Positions 17,513 through 26,040 of a stretch of 53,496 nucleotides of DNA are shown in pieces. Origin of the DNA: an uncultured Armatimonadota bacterium (GTDB taxonomy: Bacteria; Armatimonadota; Fimbriimonadia; Fimbriimonadales; Fimbriimonadaceae); the NCBI GenBank assembly GCA_903904815.1, contig CAIVDU010000042.1, forward strand, positions 1 through 53,496, given 5' to 3'. Numbering within the stretch: the stretch's first letter is position 1; each line of letters opens with the position of its first letter. The notes under the pieces are model-generated. The model ran no database searches. It saw only the letters and a program-made list of their open reading frames with translations, and was not told where the DNA came from. A program made the position numbers and the translations under genes.

Positions 17513-17538
17513 TCCGCCATTTTTGACCCGTATCTAAC

Positions 17539-20500
17539 ATGAATTTTCTACGCAAGCTTTTCGACACTTCTAAGAAAGACGTTGACGCAATCATTCCTCT
17601 CGTCAACGCCGTCAATGCCTTGGAACCTCAAATCTCGGCTTTGTCCGACGAGGACTTGCGGGCCAAAGGCGCAGAGTTTAAGCGGCGAGCCGCTTCAGGC
17701 GAATCGCTCGATTCGTTGATGTCCGAAGTGTTCGCCACCGTTCGTGAAGTCAGCAAGCGCACGCTCGGCATGCGACTATTCGATGTTCAGCTGACTGGAG
17801 GCGCCGTCCTCCACCAGGGCCGTATTGCTGAGATGAAGACCGGTGAAGGAAAGACCCTGGTCGCGGTTGCTCCGCTTGTCTTGAACGCTCTCACCGGGCG
17901 CGGTGCTCACCTCGTCACCGTTAACGACTATCTGGCGCGACGCGACGCGGTATGGATGGGGCCGATCTACCATTTCCTCGGTCTGTCGGTTGGCATCATT
18001 CAAGGTCAGGGGGAAGACTCCGATGAACTGGGTGGTTCCTACATCTACACCCCAGGCGCTCCTCACGATGATCCTCGCTACGTGAACCTCGTGCCCTGTT
18101 CTCGTCGCGACGCATACGGTTGCGACATCACGTACGGCACCAACCACGAGTTCGGGTTCGACTATTTGCGCGACAACATGGCGTTCTCGGAAGAGGACCT
18201 CGTCATGCGCGAGTTGAATTACGCGATGATCGACGAAGTCGACTCGATTCTGATTGACGAAGCGAGAACGCCGCATATCATTTCTGGTCCCTCGATGGAG
18301 GACGTGTCGGTGTACTACACGGTCGACACGGTTGTTCGGCAGCTTGAGAAAGAGCTCCACTACACAGCGGACAAAAAGAACCACTCGGCGAGCCTTACCG
18401 AGGAGGGTATGGACTACCTCGAGGAACTGCTCAACATCGATAACATTGCGGCAGACCCTCGACTTTTCCACCACGTGAATGCGTCGGTGAAGGCTTACGC
18501 GCTGTTCGATCGAGACATCGATTACGTTGTACGCAACGGCGAGGTCGTCATCGTCGACGAGAACACCGGTCGAATGATGTTCGGCCGACGATACGGAGAC
18601 GGTCTGCACCAGGCGCTTGAGGCCAAAGAGAAGGTCACGGTTCAGCGAGAGAGCCAGACAGTTGCGACCATCACCTTCCAGAACCTGTTCCGACTCTACA
18701 ACCGACTCGCGGGAATGACTGGAACGGCCAAGACGGAAGAAGACGAGTTCCGAAAGATTTACGGTCTCGACGTGGTGTCGATTCCAACCCATCGCCCCAA
18801 CCTTCGAAACGACCAACCCGACATCATCTACAAGACGCTAGAGGCAAAATTCCGGGGCATTGGCTGGGAGATTCTTCGCCTTTATACGAAGCAGCAGCCG
18901 GTTCTGGTTGGAACCCGATCGATTGAGATGACGGAGAAGGTTTCGGCTCGTCTGACGGCGGAGATGCTTCAGAAGCTGGTCATCGTCATTCGTCTTCGAG
19001 AAATGGCCGAGGTCAAGAAGGAGCTGAAGGGAGAAAATAAAGAAGAGGCGACGCGGCTTTACAACACGGACATTGATCAGATCGACCGGAGAGCTCTTTC
19101 GGCGCTACTATCGAAGATCGACCTCAGCGGCGACGTATTTAAGGGCGACTGGTATGACTGGTGTCTTGAGTCGTTCAAGCTCGGCGCAGAGAATCGCGAC
19201 AACTTGGACGAAGCACTTCGGCACGGTATTCCTCATAACGTGTTAAACGCGAAGTTCCACGAGCGAGAAGCGGTCATCATCGCCGAAGCGGGTCGTAAGG
19301 GTCAGGTCACAATCTCGACAAACATGGCAGGTCGTGGAGTCGACATTCTGCTCGGTGGCCGGGTTGAGGATGACATCGTTAAGCAGGCTCGCGCTTCCGT
19401 CGAAGTGGTTGAGCATGAAGGCCACGACGAGTACGCCGACACCTACGCAAGCTATCGACGAGGTGGCATGGAGAGAGCGGCTCCTCCGCTGCCTCTGAAC
19501 GACCAAGAGCGGCGAACCCTTGCGGAGGAAGTTCGCGCTTTGGGTGGACTGTTTATTCTCGGCACGGAGCGCCATGAATCGCGACGAATCGATAACCAGC
19601 TCCGAGGTCGAGCCGGACGACAGGGTGACCCGGGCGAGTCGCGATACTATGTCGCGCTGGAGGACCAACTCTGGAAGATCTTTAACGCGAACATGATGGA
19701 GAATCCGGTTCTCAAGATGTGGCCTCCGATGGAAGAGGTCACGGCTGGGTTCCTTTCGCGAATGATCCTAAAAACTCAGGAGCGAATCGAGAACCACTTC
19801 TTCGAGAGTCGAAAGAACGTTCTCGAATACGACGACGTTCTCAATGCTCAGCGCGAGCACATCTACGGCCTTCGACGCGAAATCCTGCTGGGCAAAGACG
19901 TTCGGACCGAGCTCAAGACCTACATCAAGGACTTGGTCCGAGAAATGGTGGATAACGCCTGGATGGTCGAAGAAGATGGCAGCCGCGTGTATGATCATGC
20001 GGTCCTGTACGAAGACCTCAACGAGATCTTCCCATTGGTGGACTACGCGACCATCGCCGATCTTGAGAAATTTGAGCCGGGCCCTGCCTTGGCCGACGAA
20101 CTCATCTCGATCGCCGAAAAAGCCTACGACTCCAAGATTGCGGAAGCTGGCCCCGACATGCTGTCCATCGAGCGGTGGGTTCTGCTCAAAGCCATCAACG
20201 ACAAGTGGATGGAGCATCTGCAGACGGTTGAATACATCCGAGAGGGAATTGGACTTCGCGGTTATGGACAGGTCGATCCTCTCGTCGCTTACAAGCGAGA
20301 GACGTACGATACTTTCCAGAATACGCTCAAGACGATTCGCGACTCGGCAAGCCGAACCCTGTTCATGGTTCGCGTTCAGAGCCGAGCTCAACTCGAGGCT
20401 CTTGAGGACCAACTTGGTATTGAGAACCTGTCCACGCCAGCCTTGGACGGCTTGTCTCCTGAACTGATCGAGCAGGATGGCGTCAACACGGTTGCGGCTG

Positions 20501-20643
20501 GCGCAACGGCGGTGGCTACGGTTAAAAATCTTGACGCAGTGGATTGGTCACGGGTCGGGCGAAACGATCTGTGCCCATGCGGAAGTGGCAAGAAATTCAA
20601 GGAGTGTCACTACAAGACGCTTCGCGAAAGCGGCGTCATCTAA
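17539..20643 (+). CDS. secA: protein translocase ATPase SecA
   Basis: 1034 aa, longer than the usual 840-900. Walker A is MKTGEGKT (99-106). The DEVD box (232-235) is in AMIDEVDSILIDEARTP, helicase motifs include TNMAGRG and QLRGRAGRQGDPG, and the C-terminal zinc motif is CPCGSGKKFKECH. SecA drives Sec-dependent export through SecYEG at the inner membrane. Two insertions are seen relative to E. coli: about 30 residues at 157-190, between the HFLGLSVG segment and CDITYGTNHEFGFDYLRDN, and about 85 residues at roughly 472-560, between VLVGTRSIEMTEKVS and GIPHNVLNAK. ATG 17539 lacks a good Shine-Dalgarno; see the leader ORF upstream. Confidence 0.97.
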   Translation: MNFLRKLFDTSKKDVDAIIPLVNAVNALEPQISALSDEDLRAKGAEFKRRAASGESLDSLMSEVFATVREVSKRTLGMRLFDVQLTGGAVLHQGRIAEMKTGEGKTLVAVAPLVLNALTGRGAHLVTVNDYLARRDAVWMGPIYHFLGLSVGIIQGQGEDSDELGGSYIYTPGAPHDDPRYVNLVPCSRRDAYGCDITYGTNHEFGFDYLRDNMAFSEEDLVMRELNYAMIDEVDSILIDEARTPHIISGPSMEDVSVYYTVDTVVRQLEKELHYTADKKNHSASLTEEGMDYLEELLNIDNIAADPRLFHHVNASVKAYALFDRDIDYVVRNGEVVIVDENTGRMMFGRRYGDGLHQALEAKEKVTVQRESQTVATITFQNLFRLYNRLAGMTGTAKTEEDEFRKIYGLDVVSIPTHRPNLRNDQPDIIYKTLEAKFRGIGWEILRLYTKQQPVLVGTRSIEMTEKVSARLTAEMLQKLVIVIRLREMAEVKKELKGENKEEATRLYNTDIDQIDRRALSALLSKIDLSGDVFKGDWYDWCLESFKLGAENRDNLDEALRHGIPHNVLNAKFHEREAVIIAEAGRKGQVTISTNMAGRGVDILLGGRVEDDIVKQARASVEVVEHEGHDEYADTYASYRRGGMERAAPPLPLNDQERRTLAEEVRALGGLFILGTERHESRRIDNQLRGRAGRQGDPGESRYYVALEDQLWKIFNANMMENPVLKMWPPMEEVTAGFLSRMILKTQERIENHFFESRKNVLEYDDVLNAQREHIYGLRREILLGKDVRTELKTYIKDLVREMVDNAWMVEEDGSRVYDHAVLYEDLNEIFPLVDYATIADLEKFEPGPALADELISIAEKAYDSKIAEAGPDMLSIERWVLLKAINDKWMEHLQTVEYIREGIGLRGYGQVDPLVAYKRETYDTFQNTLKTIRDSASRTLFMVRVQSRAQLEALEDQLGIENLSTPALDGLSPELIEQDGVNTVAAGATAVATVKNLDAVDWSRVGRNDLCPCGSGKKFKECHYKTLRESGVI

Positions 20644-20671
20644 GTCTCCCTTGAGACAATTCTGAGATCGA

Positions 20672-20712
20672 GCGACGTCTCCGTGGATTCACGGAGGCGT
20701 CGCTTCGTTTCC
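20672..20712 (+). terminator. intrinsic terminator of secA
   Basis: GCGACG-T-CTCCGTG (20672-20685), loop GATT, CACGGAG-G-CGTCGC (20690-20703): a 14-bp stem with one G-U, followed by TTCGTTTCC. It lies 29 bases after the secA stop. Confidence 0.85.
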
Positions 20713-20763
20713 GTATTCCTTTCCTCGGCTGCTTAGCTGTGGCACTCGGGCGATAATGAAACC

Positions 20764-23700
20764 GTGGAACCAATTTCTCGGCGGATGCTGATGTCTCACG
20801 CCGGTAGCGTCGCCTTGTCCCTGAGTTTCTCCCCTTCGGTGAGGGAGTTTCTTTCGACCCATTTCGGCGGGGTAGGCCAAGTCGCGCTCGTACCTGAGAA
20901 CAAGGGCTTCGATGCAAAGTGGATAAAGAGTCTCACGGAGCGACGTGCGCCGGAAGTCGCGCGAGGCAGTAGCCTGCGATTTATTGGCATGCCGGTCGGC
21001 GGCCTGTGTTGCGGTCAGGTGTACCTGTCTGGAGATGGGCGTTTGTGGCATTGGGACGTGTTTCACCAGAAAGGCGGCGGCAACGGAGGGGGACCGAATT
21101 ACTCCCATCCGATGGAAGTAGAGTCGCCGATCTCGCAGGGATTTCGGGTTCAAATCGGGCAGGACTCCTTCGACCTGGGGGGAGGCACTGGGCTCGAAAC
21201 TGAATTCGAGACTCGGTATCCGCTGGGAGTCGTCCGGTACAAGCATCCTCAGCTTTCGATTGAGCTTGAGGCCTTCTCGCCGTTCATTCCCTTAGAAACG
21301 GATAATTCTAGTTTGCCGCTTACGGTGATGCGGTACACGATCGCGAATACGTCGAGCGAACCGGTTAGCGGGCAGTTGTCTGGGTGGCTGACGAACCCGG
21401 TAGGGGACTTCTTGGGCCAGGGACATCGGATGGTGAAGCGCCAAGAGGCTGGTACCGAGCATGGAGTCACCGTCCTTGAGTATTTTGCCGAGCCAAAGCC
21501 AGAAATGGCCCCGAGTGGCCGTCCCGATCTTCTCTTTGCCGACTTTGAGGGGGATTCGTACTCACCTTGGACGGTGGAGGGCGACGCTTTTGGGACACGC
21601 CCTTTCCGCTACGACGAACTTCCGGACCGCCAGAAGCCCACCAAGCCGCACGGCAAAGCGTTCGTAAATTCGCACGAATCGCGACAGGGTCAAGACTCTG
21701 GCACCGCGGACTCGTATGTCGGGAAGCTGACCAGCCCGACCTTCACGGTGACGCGGCGGTTTATCAATTTCTACATCGGCGGGGGGAATCATCCTGGCCA
21801 AGAGTGTCTCAACCTGATCATCGATGGAAAGGTCGTACGCTCGGAGACGGGACGAGACGCGAGCCCGCTACGATCAGCCCACTTTGACGTGACCGAGTTC
21901 GAAGGCAAGGCGGCCCATCTAGAGATCGTCGATGCGTTCCGGGGTGGATGGGGACACATCACGTTGGATGAGATCGTGTTCTCCGATCAACCGCTTCAGG
22001 AGACCATCGCGGTCGAACAGTTGGCCGATTTCGGTTCCATGTGTCTTGGAGTCCTCGAACCGGGCTTGGTTGAGGATGAGACGCTTGGCGTCAAATTTAT
22101 GTTGGCGCCCGGCCAAAGCCGGACAATCACCTTCTTCCTCTCTTGGTATTTCCCGAACCTTACGGACGCAGAATCGATGCTTGGAGGGTTGGTGGACTTT
22201 CCCAAGTTGAAGCGGCATTATGCCAGTCGCTACCACTCGGCAAGGGACGTCGCTATGGACTTTGCCAAGCGCTCTGGACACCTAGTGGCGAAGACGCTGG
22301 AGTTTGCCAAGACTTGGTACGACTCGTCGCTCCCCCACTGGTTCTTGGCGCGAACTCTGATCCCCGTCGACTGCCTGGCCACGGCAACCGCGTATCGGTT
22401 CGACAACGACCGATTTTATGCCTGGGAAGGCGTCTATTGCTGCGCTGGGACCTGCCAACACGTTTGGAACTACGCGCAAGCGGCGGCTCGCCTCTTCCCT
22501 GATCTTGAGCGGCATACGAGAGAGCACACGGACTACGGGATCGCTTATCAGCCAGACGGAACGCTGTACTACCGAGCCGAATACGATCACAGAATGGCTC
22601 ACGACGGGCAGGCTGGGACAATCATCCGGACCTTTCGAGAGCACACGATGTCACCGGATAGCGAATGGTTGCGCCGCATTTGGCCGAAGGTCAAGAATTC
22701 GATCCGTCGATTGATGAAGGAGGATTCCGATGGCGATGGAATTTTGGACACTTGGCAGTACAACACGCTGGACGACGCCTGGGCCGGAAAGATTAGCTGG
22801 ATCAGCTCGATGTATTTGGCCGCCTTGCGATGTGGGTCTGAGATGGCCAAGGACCTTCATGACTTCGAGTTCGCCGCCGAGTTAGAGGCGATGGTCGATA
22901 AGGGCTCGCGCAGCGTGATGGAGCAATTGTATGACGGTGAGCTGTTCGTGATGAAGCGGGATCCTGGTCATCCTGAGTCGATTGGAACAGGTCCCGGGTG
23001 CCACATCGATCAGGTGTTTGGAGACAGCCTTCTCCATCAGGTGGGCCTCGATCCGGTGCTGCCGCGAACGCAGGTAAGGGGTGCGCTAAAAGCGCTTTTC
23101 AAATACAATTTCGCGCCGGATGCGGGTGGGTATCGAAATCAGATGCAGGCCGTGCTCCGGGGTGGGCGATGGTACGCGATGCCGGGAGAAGCGGGACTGA
23201 TCATGTCGACTTTCCCGAAGGGCGGCGCGATCGAATGCCAGGGCAAGGGGCGTGAGAGCGTGTTCGTCGGCTACTTCAACGAGTGCATGAATGGTTTCGA
23301 GTATCAGGCGGCAGCCCATATGATTGCGGAGGGCCTTGTTACGGAGGGCCTTTCGGTGGTGAAGACAGTGCACGAACGTTATGGCGCTGACCGCCGAAAT
23401 CCGTACAACGAGATTGAGTGCTCCGACCACTACTCGCGATCCATGGCGAGCTACGGCGCGTTTCTCACGATGTGCGGCTTCCGCTGGCACGGTCCCCGAG
23501 GACACCTCGCCTTCGCTCCGAAGCTTCCCGGACCTTTCCGTTCGCCATTCGTGACGACCCATGGATGGGGAACTTTGGATCTGAGAGGATCGGTGGCCAA
23601 GCTGACCATCAGTCACGGCCATTTGGCCGTAAAAACCTTGGATCTACCTTTGCCAGGCGCAACGAAGGTCCAAGTTAAGGGGAGGCTGGTGAAGGCGACT

Positions 23701-23784
23701 TTTGCCAGCTCAGGCGACGGCGCCACCGTCACGTTCGAACCCGAGGTTCGGGTACGGGAAGGGGAGTCGCTCGTAGTGAGCTAG
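20764..23784 (+). CDS. GH116-type glycosidase with inserted binding-like module, Tat-exported
   Basis: 1006 aa from GTG 20764. SRRMLMSHAGSVAL is a twin-arginine-like signal. The N-terminal GH116 domain shows MPVGGLCCGQVYLSGDGRLWHWD. The catalytic (alpha/alpha)6 domain shows EGVYCCAGTCQHVWNYAQ with LFPDLERHTRE, DGDGILDTWQYNTLDDAW and ECSDHYSRSMASYG. The family cleaves beta-glucosides, glucosylceramides or xylosides; the E in EGVYCC and the D in YNTLDDAW lie where catalytic residues are expected. Residues about 255-410 (DFEGDSYSPWTVEGDAFG to GGWGHITLDEIVFSDQ) are an extra module familiar from levanase-type proteins, inserted into the N-terminal domain. It stands alone between the secA terminator and a convergent gene. 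Confidence 0.88.
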   Translation: MEPISRRMLMSHAGSVALSLSFSPSVREFLSTHFGGVGQVALVPENKGFDAKWIKSLTERRAPEVARGSSLRFIGMPVGGLCCGQVYLSGDGRLWHWDVFHQKGGGNGGGPNYSHPMEVESPISQGFRVQIGQDSFDLGGGTGLETEFETRYPLGVVRYKHPQLSIELEAFSPFIPLETDNSSLPLTVMRYTIANTSSEPVSGQLSGWLTNPVGDFLGQGHRMVKRQEAGTEHGVTVLEYFAEPKPEMAPSGRPDLLFADFEGDSYSPWTVEGDAFGTRPFRYDELPDRQKPTKPHGKAFVNSHESRQGQDSGTADSYVGKLTSPTFTVTRRFINFYIGGGNHPGQECLNLIIDGKVVRSETGRDASPLRSAHFDVTEFEGKAAHLEIVDAFRGGWGHITLDEIVFSDQPLQETIAVEQLADFGSMCLGVLEPGLVEDETLGVKFMLAPGQSRTITFFLSWYFPNLTDAESMLGGLVDFPKLKRHYASRYHSARDVAMDFAKRSGHLVAKTLEFAKTWYDSSLPHWFLARTLIPVDCLATATAYRFDNDRFYAWEGVYCCAGTCQHVWNYAQAAARLFPDLERHTREHTDYGIAYQPDGTLYYRAEYDHRMAHDGQAGTIIRTFREHTMSPDSEWLRRIWPKVKNSIRRLMKEDSDGDGILDTWQYNTLDDAWAGKISWISSMYLAALRCGSEMAKDLHDFEFAAELEAMVDKGSRSVMEQLYDGELFVMKRDPGHPESIGTGPGCHIDQVFGDSLLHQVGLDPVLPRTQVRGALKALFKYNFAPDAGGYRNQMQAVLRGGRWYAMPGEAGLIMSTFPKGGAIECQGKGRESVFVGYFNECMNGFEYQAAAHMIAEGLVTEGLSVVKTVHERYGADRRNPYNEIECSDHYSRSMASYGAFLTMCGFRWHGPRGHLAFAPKLPGPFRSPFVTTHGWGTLDLRGSVAKLTISHGHLAVKTLDLPLPGATKVQVKGRLVKATFASSGDGATVTFEPEVRVREGESLVVS

Positions 23785-23820
23785 ACCTCTTCATTTCCCG
23801 GTCAGACGAATCCCGGCGCC

Positions 23821-24606
23821 CTAATTGCTAATGATCAACTGATCGCCGACATTCAGACTGCCAGTGGATGTGGCGAAGAAGTACATGCCCATGCAGGCAT
23901 TGTTGTTGAAGGTGCGGTATTTCGCAAGAGTCCTTAGCGGTTCCGTGCCGCGCTCGCCAGTGGTTTGATCGGTGCAGGTGACAAGACATCGGCCACACCG
24001 CTTAGTCGGCTGCAGTACGAGGTTACCGACGGCTATTTGGGTGATGGACTCCTCTTCGAAAGCCTTTAAACCTCGGACGAGGATGTTCGCGCGGAACCGA
24101 TTCGCGGGCACCGGTTGTTCGAGGCGTTCGTTCAGATCCTGAAGGGATGCTTCCGAGAGGACAAGGATGGGCATCGCGTCGGCGAAGCTCACTGGACTGT
24201 CACCGAATGCTGGATTGATCGTTCTGCTGGCGTCCTCTGGCATGGCGACGAGGTGGCACTGACGGCCCAACGCTGCACTGAACCATGCGTCGACGTGATC
24301 GCTGACCATGGTAGCGGGGAGTTCGCTGTTCCAGACGCGAACATGCATGTCTCGGCCCTCGCCTTGGAAGGGGATTGGGCATGGCAAAAAGTCGGGGGCG
24401 GAGACTTCCAAGCCCTGTTCTGTAAGAGATACTTTGAATCGAACAAGGCTTGGATCGTCTCGCTGGGTGATAAACGAACCGTCAGCCTCTACGAGCATCC
24501 ACCGGCGATCGAACTGAAGCCCCCTCGGCTGCACCATCGCCTGCGACAGCGAGATTCCCGACAGTGACTTGATGGGGTAGACGGTGATCTCGGAGACCTG
24601 AGGCAT
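23821..24606 (-). CDS. MOSC domain protein with N-terminal beta-barrel (YcbX-like)
   Basis: 261 aa. The MOSC_N domain begins VSEITVYPIKSLSGISL and includes LQFDRRWMLVEADGSFITQR. The MOSC domain contains RFRANILV, a cysteine cluster CGRCLVTCTDQ, LAKYRTFNNNACMGMY and VGDQL. In this family the conserved cysteine receives or transfers a persulfide or binds molybdenum cofactor, for example in N-hydroxylated-base reduction. It converges on the GH116 gene with 36 bases between. Unrelated in position to the other MOSC gene near 14.2 kb. Confidence 0.9.
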   Translation of the reverse strand: MPQVSEITVYPIKSLSGISLSQAMVQPRGLQFDRRWMLVEADGSFITQRDDPSLVRFKVSLTEQGLEVSAPDFLPCPIPFQGEGRDMHVRVWNSELPATMVSDHVDAWFSAALGRQCHLVAMPEDASRTINPAFGDSPVSFADAMPILVLSEASLQDLNERLEQPVPANRFRANILVRGLKAFEEESITQIAVGNLVLQPTKRCGRCLVTCTDQTTGERGTEPLRTLAKYRTFNNNACMGMYFFATSTGSLNVGDQLIISN

Positions 24607-25068
24607 TTACAGATGTTACCAAGCGTCTAGGGATCATTCGTTGCGGGCAGAACCGCAAGGGTCCGAGCGTCGAGTCGCAAATGGCTAACGTAGATCTAGT
24701 TAGAGGCTCGAGGCAGAGTTCCGCTCTCCCCTACTTTGCGGAGAGCTTCTAGATTTGGGCGGCAGCCTGTAGTTCGCAGAGAGACATTGATTACGTCCAG
24801 TTCGGTAAATCTCCTCCCGCTCTGCGACCACTATTCGGGGGTCGGAAGGCATTCCGCCGGTCTATCCCCGGGGTTTTCGACCCCGCGCTTCCATCTTTGA
24901 CCCCTTCGGAGTCAAGGCCAGTCCAGATGTTGGCACTCTGCAGCCCATCTCCATCCGCAACGTTCAACCTCTGGCCGCGGTGGCCCGGTTACAGGTTGGT
25001 AGGCGGACTGCGGAGACACAAATCGTTCTCCGCCTACGGAGCCGGGACCTTATGAGACTTCGGCGTGG
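24607..25068. other. 462-base non-coding stretch with several palindromes
   Basis: No convincing gene. Visible structures are: GGAA-GGCA-TTCC (24844-24855); CGGGGT-TTTCG-ACCCCG (24869-24885); TTGAC...GTCAA with a UUCG-type tetraloop (24897-24915); and an 8-bp GTAGGCGG / CCGCCTAC pair (24999-25006 / 25034-25041) enclosing an alternative GCGGAGA / TCTCCGC pair. The density of GC palindromes suggests a structured RNA or a decayed dispersed element. Confidence 0.6.
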
Positions 25069-25806
25069 TTATTCCGGAGGTCTTATGGCGGTGAAGTGAA
25101 TGCGGTCGCTGCGGTACCGAGGCGGGTTAAGTGTGTAGCTGTGATACGCTCGGATCTTGGTGAAGCCAACCCGCTCTAACATGGCATAGACTTCTTCCAC
25201 GTCATGAGCGCGTTGACGGTGGATCTCGTCGAACTCCTCTCCACCCATCCAGAACTTCATGTTCACGGTGATGATCCTTTGTTCTGGGTCCCACTCGCCT
25301 TGCCACTTGTAGCGCAGCTTGACGTTTTGGCGGAGATCCTGCTGATCGAAGAGTTGGGCTTCGAAGGCGTAGGCGGTGTTCAAGTCGAAGATCCACGATC
25401 CGCCAGGTCGAAGATGGGCATAGACGCGTTCGAAAGCCATCTCAAGACCGGCTGGTTCGAGAATGTTGTTTAAGCTATCGAAGAAGGAGAACGCCGCGTC
25501 GTAAGTGTCGTTCATTTCGAACGAGCACGCGTCCATCACTTCGTAGCGAATGTCGAACTTCTTCTTCCGGGCCTTTTGACGGGCAACGTCGATCATGCCA
25601 GGCGCCAAATCAAGTCCGGACATGCTCATACCTTCTCGGTCGAGCATTTCGCACATCGTGCCGGTGCCGCAACAAACATCGAGAATACGCTTTGGATGTA
25701 CGTCCTGCTGGGAAAGGAGCAGCATGTAGTAGCCCACCCACATGCGGTAGGGGACCTGCTTCATCAACTCATCGTAGTAGGGGGCCACCGGGCCGAAGCT
25801 GGTCAT
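25069..25806 (-). CDS. class I SAM-dependent methyltransferase
   Basis: 245 aa. Motif I is ILDVCCGTGTMCEML, followed by GLDLAPGMIDVAR (motif II) and YDAAFSFFDSLNNI (motif IV). The fold is of the UbiE/Methyltransf_25 type, with the usual length. The substrate cannot be read from the sequence. It lies 108 bases downstream of the ccm genes in the same direction, with a hairpin between, so it may be a separate unit. Confidence 0.88.
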   Translation of the reverse strand: MTSFGPVAPYYDELMKQVPYRMWVGYYMLLLSQQDVHPKRILDVCCGTGTMCEMLDREGMSMSGLDLAPGMIDVARQKARKKKFDIRYEVMDACSFEMNDTYDAAFSFFDSLNNILEPAGLEMAFERVYAHLRPGGSWIFDLNTAYAFEAQLFDQQDLRQNVKLRYKWQGEWDPEQRIITVNMKFWMGGEEFDEIHRQRAHDVEEVYAMLERVGFTKIRAYHSYTLNPPRYRSDRIHFTAIRPPE

Positions 25807-25857
25807 TGGGCGTGCTTAGAGAGTGGGAGAACTCAAGTGGAATGAATCAAGAGGCAG

Positions 25858-25887
25858 GTTCGGGTGGGACGTGACATCCGCCCGAAC
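25858..25887 (-). terminator. hairpin after the ccm genes
   Basis: GTTCGGG (25858-25864) pairs with CCCGAAC (25881-25887), extended by T-G and GG/CC. On the minus strand it lies 28 bases beyond the ccmD-like stop and is followed by a weakly T-rich tract (CTGCCTCTTGATTCATT). Probable but imperfect terminator. Confidence 0.45.
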
Positions 25888-25914
25888 AAGCCCATACCGG
25901 CCCGGGGAACAAAG

Positions 25915-26040
25915 TTATTTGAGTTCGCTAATGCGCTTGTCAATTGCGTTCAGTCGCCGATTCGTTCTCGTCAGGTACAGAGACAGGGCGAACCACACCA
26001 GAAGGGGTGGCACTGCGGCCAGAAATTTCCAAGTTTCCAT
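25915..26040 (-). CDS. CcmD-like small membrane protein overlapping ccmC
   Basis: 41 aa: METWKFLAAVPPLLVWFALS continues LYLTRTNRRLNAIDKRISEL and ends in K. It has one membrane helix followed by a basic, coiled C-terminus ending in KRISEL, the plan of CcmD/CcdA-type heme-handling small subunits. It reads in a different frame from ccmC and overlaps its last 101 bases. CcmD binds the CcmABC complex and aids release of holo-CcmE. The position directly after ccmA-ccmB-ccmC supports the call strongly. Confidence 0.8.
   Translation of the reverse strand: METWKFLAAVPPLLVWFALSLYLTRTNRRLNAIDKRISELK

Noticed and set aside
17776-18816. 346-codon frame on the minus strand
   Set aside because: Lies wholly antisense to the conserved core of secA and has no recognisable domain; a shadow of the coding bias.
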